A stretch of 46,098 nt of DNA from contig NZ_SSOJ01000139.1 of NCBI RefSeq assembly GCF_029871205.1, forward strand, positions 141 through 46,238. The letters are read 5' to 3'. Positions 1-9,744 of this stretch are shown here, one piece after another (within the stretch, counting starts at the first letter, position 1; every line of letters starts with the position of its first letter). This DNA is from Pseudomonas sp. BN417 (GTDB taxonomy: Bacteria; Pseudomonadota; Gammaproteobacteria; Pseudomonadales; Pseudomonadaceae). The notes beneath the pieces are model-generated. The model saw nothing but the letters and a program-made list of their open reading frames with translations, searched no databases and was not told where the DNA came from. A program made the translations under genes and the position numbers.

Positions 1-193
1 CCGGATGCAGGGGCGAGCGTTCTTGGTTACTTCTTTGTGGTTCGGCATCCCGACGTTTGAAAGAAGTGACTCGCCGGGAGGCGAAACAGGGACTCGCAGC
101 CCACTCGATAAGCAACCCGGCTCAGGACGCTCTAGCAACACTTAATGCAAATTCGCCCCTACAGATGAAATCGAACGCCAACCACAAACCTGA
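1..193. repeat. REP-like intergenic DNA, no gene supported
   Basis: I see no convincing gene here. ACTTCTTT at 29-36 pairs with AAAGAAGT at 60-67, giving a stem-loop of a kind I associate with intergenic DNA in Pseudomonas. The core CGCCCCTACA at 154-163 recurs at 34410-34419, next to three hairpins. That recurrence supports a dispersed repeat family rather than coding sequence. An open frame runs through 57-470 on the plus strand, but it has no recognisable domain and overlaps the hydrolase gene antisense. Confidence 0.5.
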
Positions 194-1186
194 TCACAGC
201 TGCGCCACATGCCCCTCGGCCCGGCGATGGGCCATCAGGTGCGGCAGCACCGCCGATAGAAGCGGCTCCTTGAACGCTTCCTGGAAGCGATGGGCCAAGC
301 CGGGGATCAGTTTGAGTTCCGAACCCTTGATATGCGCCGCGACATGCACGCCGTGCATCACCGGCAGCAATGGATCGGCGGTGCCGTGCACCACCAGGGT
401 CGGCACCTGCAGGCGGTTGAGCAGATCGACGCGGCTGGGCTCGGCGAGGATGGCCAGTATCTGCCGCTGAACGCCTTCGGGGTTGAAGGAGCGGTCATAG
501 GCTTTGGCCGCCTGTTCCAGCAGCTGTCCGCGATCATCGCTGACGTCGGGGCTGCCGAGGGCGGCCAGCAGGTCGGCCTGTTGCTGGATGGCCACGTCCC
601 GGCTCGGCGCCTCGCGCCTGGCCAGCAGCTCCAGCAACGCCGGGCTCGGCGCCGGCAGGCCCTCGGCGCCGGAGCTGGTCATCACCAGGGTCAGACTGAG
701 CACCCGCTGCGGCGCCAGGTCCGCGAGGTGCTGGGCGATCATCCCGCCCATGCTGGCGCCCAGGACATGGGCCTGGCGAATCCCCAGGGCGTCCAGCAGG
801 TGCAGCGAATCACCGGCCATGTCCCGCAGACCGTAAGGCGCCGACACCGGCAGGCCCAGGCGATAGCGCACGACTTCGTAAGGCAGGTTCGCCGAGGGCA
901 CGGCGCCGGTCCAGGCGGACAGCCCGACGTCGCGGTTATCGAAACGAATCACCCGGAAACCGCTCTCGCAGAGCCGTTCCACCACTTCGTCCGGCCAATG
1001 GATCAGTTGCCCGCCCAGGCCCATGATCAGCAGCAACGCCGGGTCCCGTTCCCGCCCCACGCTCTGGTATGCCAGGCGCACCTCGCCCAGGTCGACGGTC
1101 TCCGTCGGCACGGTCACATCGCAGCGGGCGAAAGCAAAGGAAGGCAAGCCGCAAATGAGCGCGGCGAGCAGGATCAGCACACGCAT
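194..1186 (-). CDS. secreted alpha/beta-fold hydrolase
   Basis: Predicted exported alpha/beta hydrolase of 330 aa; the substrate is not deducible. The chosen start gives a classic signal peptide (MRVLILLAALICGLPSFAFA, residues 1-20). The frame stays open to 1258, but the extra 24 residues would bury the signal. The nucleophile elbow is GASMGG with Ser145, the oxyanion-side turn is LIMGLGG near residue 55, and the C-terminal part holds the usual Asp (GTADPLLP) and His (PGLAHRF) contexts. The fold is close to the 3-oxoadipate enol-lactonase, haloperoxidase and esterase group. The gene stands alone and is separated from the GMC gene upstream by a strong hairpin. A periplasmic esterase or lactonase is plausible, but this is inference from the fold. 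Confidence 0.85.
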   Translation of the reverse strand: MRVLILLAALICGLPSFAFARCDVTVPTETVDLGEVRLAYQSVGRERDPALLLIMGLGGQLIHWPDEVVERLCESGFRVIRFDNRDVGLSAWTGAVPSANLPYEVVRYRLGLPVSAPYGLRDMAGDSLHLLDALGIRQAHVLGASMGGMIAQHLADLAPQRVLSLTLVMTSSGAEGLPAPSPALLELLARREAPSRDVAIQQQADLLAALGSPDVSDDRGQLLEQAAKAYDRSFNPEGVQRQILAILAEPSRVDLLNRLQVPTLVVHGTADPLLPVMHGVHVAAHIKGSELKLIPGLAHRFQEAFKEPLLSAVLPHLMAHRRAEGHVAQL

Positions 1187-1303
1187 GTCGGAAATCCAGA
1201 ACGCAAAACCCCAGTTGAACGCGATTCTGATGAATTCCAGTGATTCGCACTGCCACAAAACCGTGACAGTTTGATGAATGGTGCCGAACGGTCATTGCCA
1301 GGA

Positions 1304-1336
1304 CCGGGAAGGCAGCCGGCGCGGCCGCCTTCCCGG
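1304..1336 (-). terminator. stem-loop after GMC oxidoreductase gene
   Basis: CCGGGAAGGC (1304-1313) and GCCTTCCCGG (1327-1336) form a perfect 10-bp stem with a 13-nt GC-rich loop. It lies 8 bases beyond the minus-strand stop of the GMC gene. There is no good U-tract, so it may be a rho-assisted terminator or an RNA-stabilising hairpin rather than a classical intrinsic terminator. Confidence 0.5.
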
Positions 1337-1344
1337 CGCCTGAC

Positions 1345-3030
1345 TCAGACGCGGACCTGGCGCTGCGGGGCGCTGCTGCGCTGAGCGGTTTCCCAGTTGG
1401 CGGCCAGGCCCACCGGCAGGTCCTCGGGTGCCAGCGGCCGGCGGCCGCGAACCAGGTCCGAGGCGCGCTCGGCGAGCATGATGGTCGGCGCGTTGAGGTT
1501 GCCATTGGGCTCGGTGGGGAAGACCGACGAATCGATCACCCGCAGGCCCTGGATGCCGCGCACCCGCAGCTCGGAGTCCACCACCGCCATGTCGTCCTCG
1601 CCCATGCGACAGGAACCGCAGGGGTGCATGGTGCTCTCCATGTTGGCGCGCACGAAGGCGTCGATCTGCTCGTCCGTCTGCACGTCCGGTCCGGGTGCCA
1701 GCTCCTCGCCCCGGTAACGGTCCATGGCCGGCTGGCCGATGATCTCGCGGGTCAGGCGCACGCAGCGGCGGAAGCCCTCGCGGTCCTCCTCGCTCTCCAG
1801 ATAGTTGAAGCGGATTTCCGGGTGCTGGTAAGGGTCGGCCGACAGCGCGTGGACGTGGCCACGGCTCTTCGGCTTGTTGGGCCCGGTCAGCACCATGAAG
1901 CCATGGCCCTTGAAGGGCTTGTCGCCGTCGTAACGCATGGCCGCCGGCAGGAAGTGGAACTGGATGTCTGGCCAGCGCAGCCCCTGCTCGGAGCGGATGA
2001 AGCCACCCGCCTCGAAGTGGTTGCTGGCGCCCAGGCCGTCCTTGAACAGCAACCAGCGCAGGCCGATCAGGGCCTTGGCGAACAGGCCCATCTTGCTGTT
2101 CAGCGTCACCGGCTCCTTGCATTCGTACTGGATGTAGATTTCCGAGTGATCTTGCAGGTTCTCGCCCACCCCCGGCAGGTCGTGCCTGACCTCGATCCCG
2201 GCCTTCTTCAGCACCGCCGCAGGTCCAATACCGGAACGCTGCAGCAGGTGCGGCGAGCCGATGGGCCCGGAGGAAACCAGCACTTCGCGGTTGCAGTACA
2301 CGGTGTGGGTCCGGCCGCCCTGGTCATACTCCACGCCCACGGTGCGCTTGCCATCGAGGAGGATGCGGCGGGTCATGGCATGGGTGACCACCGTCAGGTT
2401 GGGCCGCTCCATGGCCGGCCGCAGGTAGGCGTTGGCGGTGGACCAGCGCACGCCATCCTTCACCGTCATGTGCATGGCGCCGAAGCCTTCCTGCATGTAG
2501 CCGTTGCAGTCGTCGGTCTTGATGTAGCCGGCCTCGGCGCCGGCCTCCACCCAAGCGCCGTAGAGCGGGTTCTGCATGTTGTTGCCGTTGTTGGTGGACA
2601 GCGGACCGCTGGCGCCGCGGTAGTCGTCGCCGCCGAACTTGTAGTTCTCGGCGCGCTTGAAGTACGGCAGGCAGTTGCGGTAGCCCCAGTTCTTCGCGCC
2701 CAGGGACTCCCATTCGTCGAAGTCGTAGGCGTGGCCACGGATGTAGACCAGGCCGTTGATGGAAGAAGAACCGCCGAGCACCTTGCCGCGCGGGCAGTGC
2801 AGGCGACGGCCGTCGAGGTGCGGCTCGGCCGCCGTCTCGTAGCGCCAGTTGTACTTCTTGGTGTTCATCGGGATGGAAAAGGCACTGGGCATCTGGATCA
2901 GCACGCTGCGGTCGCTGCCGCCGAATTCCAGGACCAGCACGGAGGTGCCGGCGTCCTCGGTCAAGCGGTTGGCCAGAACGCAGCCGGCCGAACCCGCACC
3001 AATGATGATGTAGTCGTATCTGTTAGCCAT
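1345..3030 (-). CDS. GMC-family FAD alcohol dehydrogenase (choline dehydrogenase-like)
   Basis: FAD-dependent GMC oxidoreductase of 561 aa, close in length to BetA. The N-terminal dinucleotide-binding motif is GAGSAG at 11-16. GMC signature 1 (around [14 protein letters not shown]) and signature 2 ([15 protein letters not shown]) are both present. The C-terminal [10 protein letters not shown] and GNLNAP segments carry the usual active-site His and Asn. The family oxidises primary alcohols to aldehydes. There is no signal peptide, so it should act in the cytoplasm. It lies 38 bp after an NCS1 permease gene and is co-oriented with an aldehyde dehydrogenase gene, suggesting a two-step alcohol-to-acid pathway. 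Choline is unlikely to be the main substrate, because no betB, betI or BCCT transporter is adjacent. A pyridoxine-, thiamine- or pyrimidine-type alcohol would fit an NCS1 importer, but that is a guess. Confidence 0.85.
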   Translation of the reverse strand: MANRYDYIIIGAGSAGCVLANRLTEDAGTSVLVLEFGGSDRSVLIQMPSAFSIPMNTKKYNWRYETAAEPHLDGRRLHCPRGKVLGGSSSINGLVYIRGHAYDFDEWESLGAKNWGYRNCLPYFKRAENYKFGGDDYRGASGPLSTNNGNNMQNPLYGAWVEAGAEAGYIKTDDCNGYMQEGFGAMHMTVKDGVRWSTANAYLRPAMERPNLTVVTHAMTRRILLDGKRTVGVEYDQGGRTHTVYCNREVLVSSGPIGSPHLLQRSGIGPAAVLKKAGIEVRHDLPGVGENLQDHSEIYIQYECKEPVTLNSKMGLFAKALIGLRWLLFKDGLGASNHFEAGGFIRSEQGLRWPDIQFHFLPAAMRYDGDKPFKGHGFMVLTGPNKPKSRGHVHALSADPYQHPEIRFNYLESEEDREGFRRCVRLTREIIGQPAMDRYRGEELAPGPDVQTDEQIDAFVRANMESTMHPCGSCRMGEDDMAVVDSELRVRGIQGLRVIDSSVFPTEPNGNLNAPTIMLAERASDLVRGRRPLAPEDLPVGLAANWETAQRSSAPQRQVRV

Positions 3031-3068
3031 GATCTTTCTCGCAATGAAACTGGACGGGGCCGGAGCGG

Positions 3069-4574
3069 TTACCAGGCTTTACCCGTCGTGAATTGGGGAG
3101 CGTCTTTCTCGATCTGGCGAATGAGGGTTTCCTCTTTCTTCAGATCGAGCGACAGACACAGCAGGTAGTAGGCGACACCCGAAACGATCAGGCCGACCAG
3201 CCACGCCATGTCCACGCTGCCGATCATCCGGGCCAGCGGGCCGACGTAGACCTCCTCGGGACCGCTGAAGATGGTGAAGAACGGGATCATCACCACGAAG
3301 CCGATCAGGTAGGCGATCAGCCCGCGGCTGCCCCAGTGGCCATAGATGTTGTCGTGGGGCAGGAAGAAGTGCGGGATGGCATAGCGGCCCTTGCGCACGA
3401 AGAAGTAGTCGGTGAGGTTCACCGCCGTCCACGGCACCAGGAAATACAGCATCACCACCAGGTACATGTTGAGCATCGACAGGCCCGAACCTGAGGCATT
3501 GATGCTGATCGCCACGCCCAGCTGCAGGAGCACGACGAAAATAATCGCCAGGATGCGTACCCTGGCCGTGGGCTTGATCTTCCTGAACGAGTCCACGCCG
3601 GTGATGGTGGTGAGCTTGGCGCTGTAGATGTTCATCGCGATTACTGGCAGGAAGGCCAGGATGGTGATCGCCACCACCACCGTTCCCAGCTGCGGGGCGA
3701 AACTCGCACCGACACTGTTGAGCGCGACGAGAACATCGGTGGTACGCAGGTGCTCCGCCAGCCAGCCGCCGACCGAGATCATCCAGGCCCCCGAGAGTGA
3801 GGCTCCAACGAACACCGCCGTGATCAGCTTTCCGCTCGAAGTGTTCTTCGGCAGGTAACGGGAGTAGTCCGAGACATAGGGCGCGTAGGCGATGTTGTAG
3901 CTGGCGGCCGCCGCGAACTGGGCGACGAATCCGGTCAGGGTGAACCCGAGCTGGACCGCTTCGGTGCCGTCGGCCGGCAACGGTGCGGACGGAACCCAGC
4001 CCAGCAGTACCGCCAACGTCACCAGCCCATAGAGCGGCAGCGACAGGAACAGCGACCACTTGAAGGTCTTGTGCATCCAGTCATGCCCGAGGATCGCCAG
4101 GACCGTCGCTGGCACCGAGACAGCGAGGGCAACGGTCATCGGTCCCCAGTGAAACAGCGTCTGCAGGCCCTGCATCATCAGTACCAGATTGACGATGTTG
4201 AAGCCGGCGAAGACGAACAGCGTCGCCAGCAACACCAGCACCACACCGCGATAGCCGAACTGGGCGCGGGACTGAATCATCTGCGGCAGGCCGAGATGCG
4301 GCCCCTGCGAGCCGTGGAACGCCATGAACAGGGTGCCGAACATGATGCCCAGCGTACCGGCGATCATGGTCCAGAACGCGCTCAAACCCACGCTCGGCCC
4401 CACGAAACCGATGGTCATGGTGAAAAAGGTGAAATTGCCGACGAACCAGAAGGGGCCCTGAGCGGACAGCTTGTCGGTTCTCTCGTTCTCCTGGATGAAA
4501 TCGATGGAGTGGCCTTCGATTTCCAGTCCGCGTTGTCCCTCGGTCGCGGACAGACTTTGCGATGCTGATTTCAT
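3069..4574 (-). CDS. NCS1-family permease (nucleobase/cation symporter)
   Basis: Integral membrane protein of 501 aa with about 12 hydrophobic segments, starting near residue 42. The pattern is that of NCS1 (cytosine, purine, allantoin, hydantoin and thiamine-type) symporters. The family supports a cation-coupled importer of a small ring compound. The first ~40 residues are polar and cytoplasmic, and the C-terminal tail is short and charged. The gene is followed after 38 bp by the GMC oxidoreductase gene and preceded by the aldehyde dehydrogenase gene across a 138-bp gap with a large stem-loop. This makes it the likely importer of the substrate oxidised by its neighbours. The specificity cannot be read from the sequence. 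Confidence 0.85.
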   Translation of the reverse strand: MKSASQSLSATEGQRGLEIEGHSIDFIQENERTDKLSAQGPFWFVGNFTFFTMTIGFVGPSVGLSAFWTMIAGTLGIMFGTLFMAFHGSQGPHLGLPQMIQSRAQFGYRGVVLVLLATLFVFAGFNIVNLVLMMQGLQTLFHWGPMTVALAVSVPATVLAILGHDWMHKTFKWSLFLSLPLYGLVTLAVLLGWVPSAPLPADGTEAVQLGFTLTGFVAQFAAAASYNIAYAPYVSDYSRYLPKNTSSGKLITAVFVGASLSGAWMISVGGWLAEHLRTTDVLVALNSVGASFAPQLGTVVVAITILAFLPVIAMNIYSAKLTTITGVDSFRKIKPTARVRILAIIFVVLLQLGVAISINASGSGLSMLNMYLVVMLYFLVPWTAVNLTDYFFVRKGRYAIPHFFLPHDNIYGHWGSRGLIAYLIGFVVMIPFFTIFSGPEEVYVGPLARMIGSVDMAWLVGLIVSGVAYYLLCLSLDLKKEETLIRQIEKDAPQFTTGKAW

Positions 4575-4614
4575 GGTATCTCCGCTCTTATTTTCGTATG
4601 GAGTATCACCAGGG

Positions 4615-4663
4615 TCCGCACCCCGGCAGCCCGTAAGGAACTGCCTGGCAAGGCGGGTGCGGA
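4615..4663 (-). other. two-tier stem-loop between dehydrogenase and permease genes
   Basis: TCCGCACCC (4615-4623) pairs with GGGTGCGGA (4655-4663), and inside it GGCAG (4625-4629) pairs with CTGCC (4641-4645). The element sits in the 138-bp gap between the aldehyde dehydrogenase stop and the permease start, on the transcribed minus strand. No U-tract follows. It could attenuate read-through or protect the upstream mRNA end, giving more dehydrogenase than permease. Confidence 0.4.
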
Positions 4664-4712
4664 TCGATCATGCGGCGGCAGCGGGGACTGCCGACGCCTC
4701 AGCTGAAGTCAC

Positions 4713-6239
4713 TTAAGGAAGTGTGATCCACACCGCCTTGGTTTCCAGCAGGTAGTCCAGTTGTTCCGACCCAAGGTCCTTGCCGTAGCCCGACTGCTTG
4801 TAGCCGCCGAAGGGCATGGAAGGATCGAGGGTGCTGTGGGCGTTGACGTAGACGGTCCCGGCACGCAAGCGCGGGATGAGGCTGTGGACCCGCCCGAGGT
4901 CGTTGGAGTAGAGCGCGGCAGCCAGGCCAAAGGCGGAGTCATTGGCCAGGGCCAGGGCCTCCTCCTCGTCATCGAAGGGCGCGGTCACCAGCACCGGACC
5001 GAAGATCTCCTCCTGGACGATGCGCATGTCATTGCGGCAGTTGGCGAAGATCGTCGGCTGTACGAAGTAGCCTGGGCCATCGACGGGCTGGCCGCCGAAA
5101 TACAGCTCCGCGCCTTCGGCCTTGCCGATCTCGATGTACTCAAGCACCCGCTGCTGTTGTTGGCGCGACACCATCGGGCTGATGAAGCAGTCGGGGTCCA
5201 GCCCGGGAGCGATCTTCAGGGTCGCGGTGTAGGCGGCCAGCTCGCGCAGGAACTCGGCGTAGACGCTACGGTGTACATAGGCGCGGGTACCGGCGTCGCA
5301 GACCTGGCCAGAGTTGAAGAACACACCGTTGGCTACTGCCTGGGCCGCCGCCTTGATATCGGCATCGGCGAAGACGATCACCGGCGACTTGCCGCCAAGC
5401 TCCAGGGTCAGGCGCTTCATCTGGTCCATGGCCGCCTTGCCCACATTGCAGCCAACCGGCGTCGAGCCCGTGAAGCTAAGCTTGTCGATGCCCGGATGGC
5501 TGGCCATGGCCGCGCCGACCACGCTGCCACGGCCGGTGACGATGTTCACCACGCCGTCGGGAATGCCGGCTTCCTGCACCAGCTCGGCGAAGCGCAGGGC
5601 GGAAAGAGAGGTCAGCTCGGCCGGCTTGACCACCACAGTGCAGCCCACCGCCAGGGCGGCGCCGAGCTTCCAGGCCATGGTCTGCAGCGGGAAGTTCCAG
5701 GGCACGATGACGCCCACCACGCCCACCGGCTCCTTGCGCGTATAGGCTAGGTAGTTGCCAGGCAGAGAGGGCTCCACGGTGCGCCCGTGGATCTTGCTGG
5801 CCCAGCCGGCGAAGTAGCGGAAGGTGTCGATGGTGCCCTGGATGTCCACGGCGCGCGCCTGGGCCACCGACTTGCCCATGTCGATGGATTCGATCTCCGC
5901 CAGCTCATCGGCATTGGCCTCGATCAGGTCGGCCAGGCGATGCAGCAGGCGCTCGCGCTCCAGGGGCTTCTGCTGGCTCCAGGCGCCACCGTCGAACTGC
6001 GCGCGGGCCGCTTGTACGGCGCGGTCCAGGTCGTCCGCGGTGCCCATGGGGATACGGCACAGTTCCCCCTCGCTGGAGGGTTCGATCACTTCGGCGCTGG
6101 CGCCATCCGAGGCATCCCGCCAGGCGCCGCCAATGAAGAGTTGCTTGGGTTTGGAGAGGAAGCGCTGGGTCGCTTCGGAAACGCCGTATTGCTGCAGGTA
6201 ATTTTTTGTTCTGGTGTCCATCGTCGTTCTCGTCGTCAT
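4713..6239 (-). CDS. NAD(P)-dependent aldehyde dehydrogenase
   Basis: Aldehyde dehydrogenase superfamily protein of 508 aa, of the betaine/phenylacetaldehyde/gamma-aminobutyraldehyde dehydrogenase type. The active site is clear: PWNFP at 180-184, the general base Glu280 in LELGGKSP, and the nucleophile Cys314 in NSGQVCDAG. It oxidises an aldehyde to the carboxylate. In this context it most simply takes the aldehyde made by the GMC enzyme. It is the first gene of the minus-strand set and is divergent from a LysR regulator across 150 bp. An ATG at 6221 would shorten the protein by six residues; neither start has a strong Shine-Dalgarno sequence. Confidence 0.9.
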   Translation of the reverse strand: MTTRTTMDTRTKNYLQQYGVSEATQRFLSKPKQLFIGGAWRDASDGASAEVIEPSSEGELCRIPMGTADDLDRAVQAARAQFDGGAWSQQKPLERERLLHRLADLIEANADELAEIESIDMGKSVAQARAVDIQGTIDTFRYFAGWASKIHGRTVEPSLPGNYLAYTRKEPVGVVGVIVPWNFPLQTMAWKLGAALAVGCTVVVKPAELTSLSALRFAELVQEAGIPDGVVNIVTGRGSVVGAAMASHPGIDKLSFTGSTPVGCNVGKAAMDQMKRLTLELGGKSPVIVFADADIKAAAQAVANGVFFNSGQVCDAGTRAYVHRSVYAEFLRELAAYTATLKIAPGLDPDCFISPMVSRQQQQRVLEYIEIGKAEGAELYFGGQPVDGPGYFVQPTIFANCRNDMRIVQEEIFGPVLVTAPFDDEEEALALANDSAFGLAAALYSNDLGRVHSLIPRLRAGTVYVNAHSTLDPSMPFGGYKQSGYGKDLGSEQLDYLLETKAVWITLP

Positions 6240-6334
6240 GCGCAGGGCGCGTGGTCGGGAAGACGGCGAGCAGGCCTTGCCACGGATCGCCGTTGAGTCG
6301 ACTATGGCCCCGGTTTCACATTGGTAAAATGCAA

Positions 6335-6369
6335 AAGATCAGATACAAAAATCGGAAAAAACCGATCTT
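6335..6369. promoter_or_regulatory. nested inverted repeats in the dehydrogenase/LysR divergent promoter
   Basis: ATCGG (6351-6355), six A residues, then CCGAT (6362-6366) form an inverted repeat. An outer pair AAGATC (6335-6340) and GATCTT (6364-6369) overlaps it. The block is AT-rich, unlike its surroundings, and ends 20 bases before the LysR start codon. It is the likely binding site of the LysR protein and probably overlaps its own promoter. Confidence 0.5.
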
Positions 6370-6378
6370 AAAAAAGGC

Positions 6379-6384
6379 GGGAGG
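6379..6384 (+). promoter_or_regulatory. Shine-Dalgarno supporting a GTG start
   Basis: GGGAGG lies five bases upstream of a GTG codon at 6390. This decides the LysR start at GTG rather than at an internal ATG. Confidence 0.6.
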
Positions 6385-6389
6385 TTGCG

Positions 6390-7292
6390 GTGATCCAGCT
6401 CTATGACATCGACCTGAAACTGCTGCGGGTTTTCGAGACCATCGTTCGCTGTGGCGGCTTCTCCGCTGCCCAGGCCACCCTCAATGTTGGGCAGTCGACC
6501 ATCAGCGAACAGATGACCCAGCTGGAGGCGCGCCTCGGGGTCAAGCTCTGCCAGCGCGGGCGCAGCGGCTTCCGCCTCACCGAGCAGGGTGTGGCCATCC
6601 ACGAAGCGACCCAGCGTCTGCTGTCGGCAGTGGAAGCCTTCTGCATGGACGCCGACGTGCTCAAGCAGCACATCAGCGGCACCCTCAATCTCGGCAGCAT
6701 CGACACCACCATCACAGACCCGGACTCGCCCCTGCCGGCCACCACCCAGCGCTTCGTCGCGCGCGGGCATGACGTCCACCTCAACGTCTACGTCGGCACG
6801 CCATCCGAGCTGGAGGAGCGGGTGCTGGACGGCCGCCTGCACCTGGCCATCGGCCATTTTCCCTTCCGCGTGCCCGGCCTGCACTACAGAACGCTCTACC
6901 AGGAAGTGCTCGGCCTCTACTGCGGCCGCCACCATCCGCTCTACCTGAGCAAGGCGGCGGACGACGAGCTGCAGCAGCAGATCGCCGCCTCGCGCCTGGT
7001 GGCCCGGGGGTTCATGCAGCAGAACGACATGGAGCTGGTGGGCGCCAGCAAGGCCGCGGCCACCGTGGATAACATCGAGGCGGCGGCGATCCTGATCATC
7101 TCCGGCGCGTACGTGGGCTTCCTGCCCCGCCATTTCGCCGCCCGCTGGGTGGAAACCGGCGACATGCGCCCGCTGCTGCCCGAGCGCCTGCGCCCGCTGG
7201 CCGCCTTCGACGCCATCACCCGCCGCGGCCTGGCACCACCGCCGATCCTGCAGGCGTTTCTCGATGATCTGGCGGGGAATGCGCGGGCCTGA
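6390..7292 (+). CDS. LysR-family regulator of the alcohol-oxidation set
   Basis: LysR-type transcriptional regulator of 300 aa with a GTG start. The winged helix-turn-helix spans about residues 6-66, with the recognition region around AAQATLNVGQSTISEQMTQL. A substrate-binding co-inducer domain follows from about residue 90. The gene is divergent from the aldehyde dehydrogenase, NCS1 permease and GMC genes, the classic arrangement in which a LysR protein controls its neighbour and itself. The co-inducer is probably a substrate or intermediate of that pathway (inference). Confidence 0.85.
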   Translation: MIQLYDIDLKLLRVFETIVRCGGFSAAQATLNVGQSTISEQMTQLEARLGVKLCQRGRSGFRLTEQGVAIHEATQRLLSAVEAFCMDADVLKQHISGTLNLGSIDTTITDPDSPLPATTQRFVARGHDVHLNVYVGTPSELEERVLDGRLHLAIGHFPFRVPGLHYRTLYQEVLGLYCGRHHPLYLSKAADDELQQQIAASRLVARGFMQQNDMELVGASKAAATVDNIEAAAILIISGAYVGFLPRHFAARWVETGDMRPLLPERLRPLAAFDAITRRGLAPPPILQAFLDDLAGNARA

Positions 7293-7321
7293 TCCCTGGC
7301 CCGGATGCTCACGGCCGGACT

Positions 7322-9634
7322 TCAGCGGCAGTTGAACTCCGCCCGCAACGTCCTCGCCGCCGCCACCATGTTCACCAGCGCCGCCTCGGTTTCCGGCCAG
7401 GCGCGGGTCTTCAGGCCGCAATCCGGGTTGACCCAGAGCCGCTCGGCGGGAATGCGTTCGGCGGCCTTGCGCAGCAGCTTGGCCATCTCGGCGCTGTCCG
7501 GAACCCGTGGCGAGTGGATGTCGTAGACACCCGGGCCGATCTCGTTTGGATAGGCGAAGGCTTCGAAGGCGTCCAGCAGCTCCATGTCCGAGCGCGAGGT
7601 CTCGATGGTGATGACGTCGGCATCCATGGCGGCGATGGATTCGATCACGTCGTTGAACTCGCTGTAGCACATGTGGGTGTGGATCTGGGTTTCGTCCTTC
7701 ACCCCGCTGGCGGTCAGGCGGAAGGCCTCGGTAGCCCAGTCCAGATACGCTTGCCAGCCCGACTTGCGTAGCGGCAGGCCCTCGCGGAAGGCAGCCTCGT
7801 CGATCTGCACGATGCGGATCCCGGCCTCTTCCAGGTCCACCACTTCGTCACGAATCGCCAGCGCCAGTTGCTTGGCCTGCACCTCGCGGGAGACGTCTTC
7901 GCGGGGGAAGGACCACATCAGCATGGTCACCGGGCCGGTCAGCATGCCCTTCATCCACTTGACGGTCAGGTCCTGGGCATAGCGGATCCACTCAACGGTC
8001 ATGGCCTTCGGCCGGCTCAGGTCGCCGTAGATCACCGCCGGCTTCACGCAGCGGGAACCGTAGCTCTGCACCCAGCCGAACCGGGTGAAGGCATAGCCGT
8101 CCAGCTGTTCGGCGAAGTACTCGACCATGTCATTGCGCTCCGCCTCGCCGTGCACCAGCACATCCAGGTCCAGGCGCTCCTGCACTTCTACCGCATGGCG
8201 GATTTCTCCTTGCATGGCCTCGGTGTACTCAGCCTGCGACAGCTTGCCCTGCTTGAAGGCCTGGCGCGCCAACCGGATAGCCGAGGTCTGCGGGAAGGAG
8301 CCGATGGTGGTGGTCGGGAAGGCCGGCAGGTCGAGCCGTTCGCGCTGCTTGACGATGCGCTCGGCAAACGGAGATGGACGCTGGCTGTCTTCCGGCCGAA
8401 GGGCCGCAACACGAGCCTGAACGGCCGGCTTGTGGATGCGCGGCGAAGCGGCCCGGCTGTCCTGCACGGCGCGGCTCCGGGCCAGGGCCTCCAGCACCGC
8501 TGGGGCTTCCGGCTCGGTCAGGGCACGGGCAAGCAGGGCAACTTCCTCGCACTTCTGCACGGCGAAGGCCAGCCAGCTCTTCAGCTCGGCATCCAGCTGA
8601 TCTTCGCGGGCCAGGTCCACCGGGCTATGCAGCAGCGAGCAGGACGGCGCCACCCAGAGACGCTCGCCCAGACGCTCATGGGCGTGACGCAGCACCGCCA
8701 GCGCCTTGTCCAGGTCGCAGCGCCAGACATTGCGGCCGTTGACCAGGCCAAGCGACAGCACCTTGTAGGCCGGCAGGCGGTCGAGAATGGTCGGGTACTG
8801 CTCGGGGGCACGCACCAGGTCGATATGCAGGCCATCCAGGGGGAGGCTGGCGGCCAGGCCGAGGCTGTCTTCAAGGCCGCCGAAATAGGTGGCGATCAGC
8901 TTCTTCAGCGGCTCGCGCTGGAGAATGTTGTAGGCGCGCTCGAAGGCGTTCTTCCATTCCTGCGGCAGGTCCAGCACCAGGATCGGCTCATCGATCTGAA
9001 CCCACTCCACGTCTTGGGCGGCCAGGCGCTGGAGGATTTCGCCATAGACCGGCAACAGGCGCTCTAACAGGTCGAGCTTGTCAAAGCCCTCGGTTTCAGC
9101 GGCAGCGCCCTTGACCTTGCCCAGCCAGAGGTAGGTCAGCGGGCCCATCAGCACCGGCTTGACGTTGTGGCCCAGGGCCTTGGCCTCCTCCACTTCCTCG
9201 AAGAGCTGTTCCCAGCTCAGGGCGAACTGCTGGTCGGCACTGAATTCGGGGACCAGGTAGTGGTAGTTGGTGTCGAACCATTTGGTCATCTCCTGGGCAT
9301 GGGCGCCGCTGCAGCAGCTGTCACTCACACCGCGGGCCATGCCGAACAGGGTCTGCAAGGTCGGTTTGGCGTTGCCCTGTCCACGGAAGCGTTCGGGGAT
9401 GACGCCAAAGGTCAGGGAATGGGTCAGCACCTGGTCGTACCAGGCGAAGTCGCCCACCGGCAGCAGCTCGATGCCGGCGTCCTTCTGCAGCTGCCAGTGC
9501 TCGGCGCGCAGCTGCCGGCCAACGGCGCGCAGGCCGGCTTCATCCAGTTCGCCCTTCCAGAACGCTTCCTGGGCTTTCTTCAGTTCACGGTCGCGACCGA
9601 TGCGCGGGAAGCCGAGGGAATGGGACAGGGCCAT
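7322..9634 (-). CDS. metE: cobalamin-independent methionine synthase MetE
   Basis: 5-methyltetrahydropteroyltriglutamate-homocysteine methyltransferase, 770 aa. It transfers a methyl group from methyl-tetrahydrofolate to homocysteine in the last step of methionine synthesis, without vitamin B12. The N-terminal LGFPRIG motif and the C-terminal GSFPQT and [14 protein letters not shown] segments are those of MetE. The zinc ligands are His654 and Cys656 (in HMCY) and Cys739 (in PDCG), each offset by 13 from the E. coli positions as I recall them. The frame is open upstream to 9703. The ATG at 9634 is chosen because GGAG sits nine bases before it and homologues begin with MALSHxLGFPRIG. It is divergent from metR across a 110-bp gap with a good MetR-like site. 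Confidence 0.97.
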   Translation of the reverse strand: MALSHSLGFPRIGRDRELKKAQEAFWKGELDEAGLRAVGRQLRAEHWQLQKDAGIELLPVGDFAWYDQVLTHSLTFGVIPERFRGQGNAKPTLQTLFGMARGVSDSCCSGAHAQEMTKWFDTNYHYLVPEFSADQQFALSWEQLFEEVEEAKALGHNVKPVLMGPLTYLWLGKVKGAAAETEGFDKLDLLERLLPVYGEILQRLAAQDVEWVQIDEPILVLDLPQEWKNAFERAYNILQREPLKKLIATYFGGLEDSLGLAASLPLDGLHIDLVRAPEQYPTILDRLPAYKVLSLGLVNGRNVWRCDLDKALAVLRHAHERLGERLWVAPSCSLLHSPVDLAREDQLDAELKSWLAFAVQKCEEVALLARALTEPEAPAVLEALARSRAVQDSRAASPRIHKPAVQARVAALRPEDSQRPSPFAERIVKQRERLDLPAFPTTTIGSFPQTSAIRLARQAFKQGKLSQAEYTEAMQGEIRHAVEVQERLDLDVLVHGEAERNDMVEYFAEQLDGYAFTRFGWVQSYGSRCVKPAVIYGDLSRPKAMTVEWIRYAQDLTVKWMKGMLTGPVTMLMWSFPREDVSREVQAKQLALAIRDEVVDLEEAGIRIVQIDEAAFREGLPLRKSGWQAYLDWATEAFRLTASGVKDETQIHTHMCYSEFNDVIESIAAMDADVITIETSRSDMELLDAFEAFAYPNEIGPGVYDIHSPRVPDSAEMAKLLRKAAERIPAERLWVNPDCGLKTRAWPETEAALVNMVAAARTLRAEFNCR

Positions 9635-9683
9635 GTGGTGAATCTCCATGCAAGTGATGGAGCCATTGTCGACAGTCATGGCC

Positions 9684-9722
9684 ACTTGAGACAAACTCAA
9701 CAAATTCGTGTTGATCTCAAGT
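9684..9722. promoter_or_regulatory. MetR-type operator between metE and metR
   Basis: TTGAG (9686-9690), ACAAA, CTCAA (9696-9700) is a perfect inverted repeat with a 5-bp spacer, the geometry of the enterobacterial MetR site TGAA-N5-TTCA. A second palindrome, TTGATCTCAA, lies at 9711-9720. The outer halves ACTTGAG (9684-9690) and CTCAAGT (9716-9722) also mirror each other. Two tandem half-site pairs between divergent metE and metR fit co-regulation by MetR, with homocysteine as the known co-inducer of the family. Confidence 0.7.
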
Positions 9723-9731
9723 TTTGCTCAT

Positions 9732-9737
9732 GGAGGG
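9732..9737 (+). promoter_or_regulatory. Shine-Dalgarno setting the metR start
   Basis: GGAGGG lies seven bases before the ATG at 9745. This favours that codon over the in-frame upstream codons at 9724 and 9730. Confidence 0.65.
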
Positions 9738-9744
9738 CCGTCCC

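Noticed and set aside
57-470. Plus-strand open frame at the left edge
   Set aside because: It starts in the REP-like region, overlaps the hydrolase gene antisense, and has no recognisable domain or good ribosome-binding site.
1345-3030. Annotation as choline dehydrogenase betA
   Set aside because: Family similarity is clear, but none of the betaine synthesis partners is adjacent and the importer is NCS1, not BCCT.
6339-7670. Minus-strand open frame across the LysR gene and the end of metE
   Set aside because: It conflicts with the LysR helix-turn-helix gene and the MetE C-terminus and has no domain of its own.
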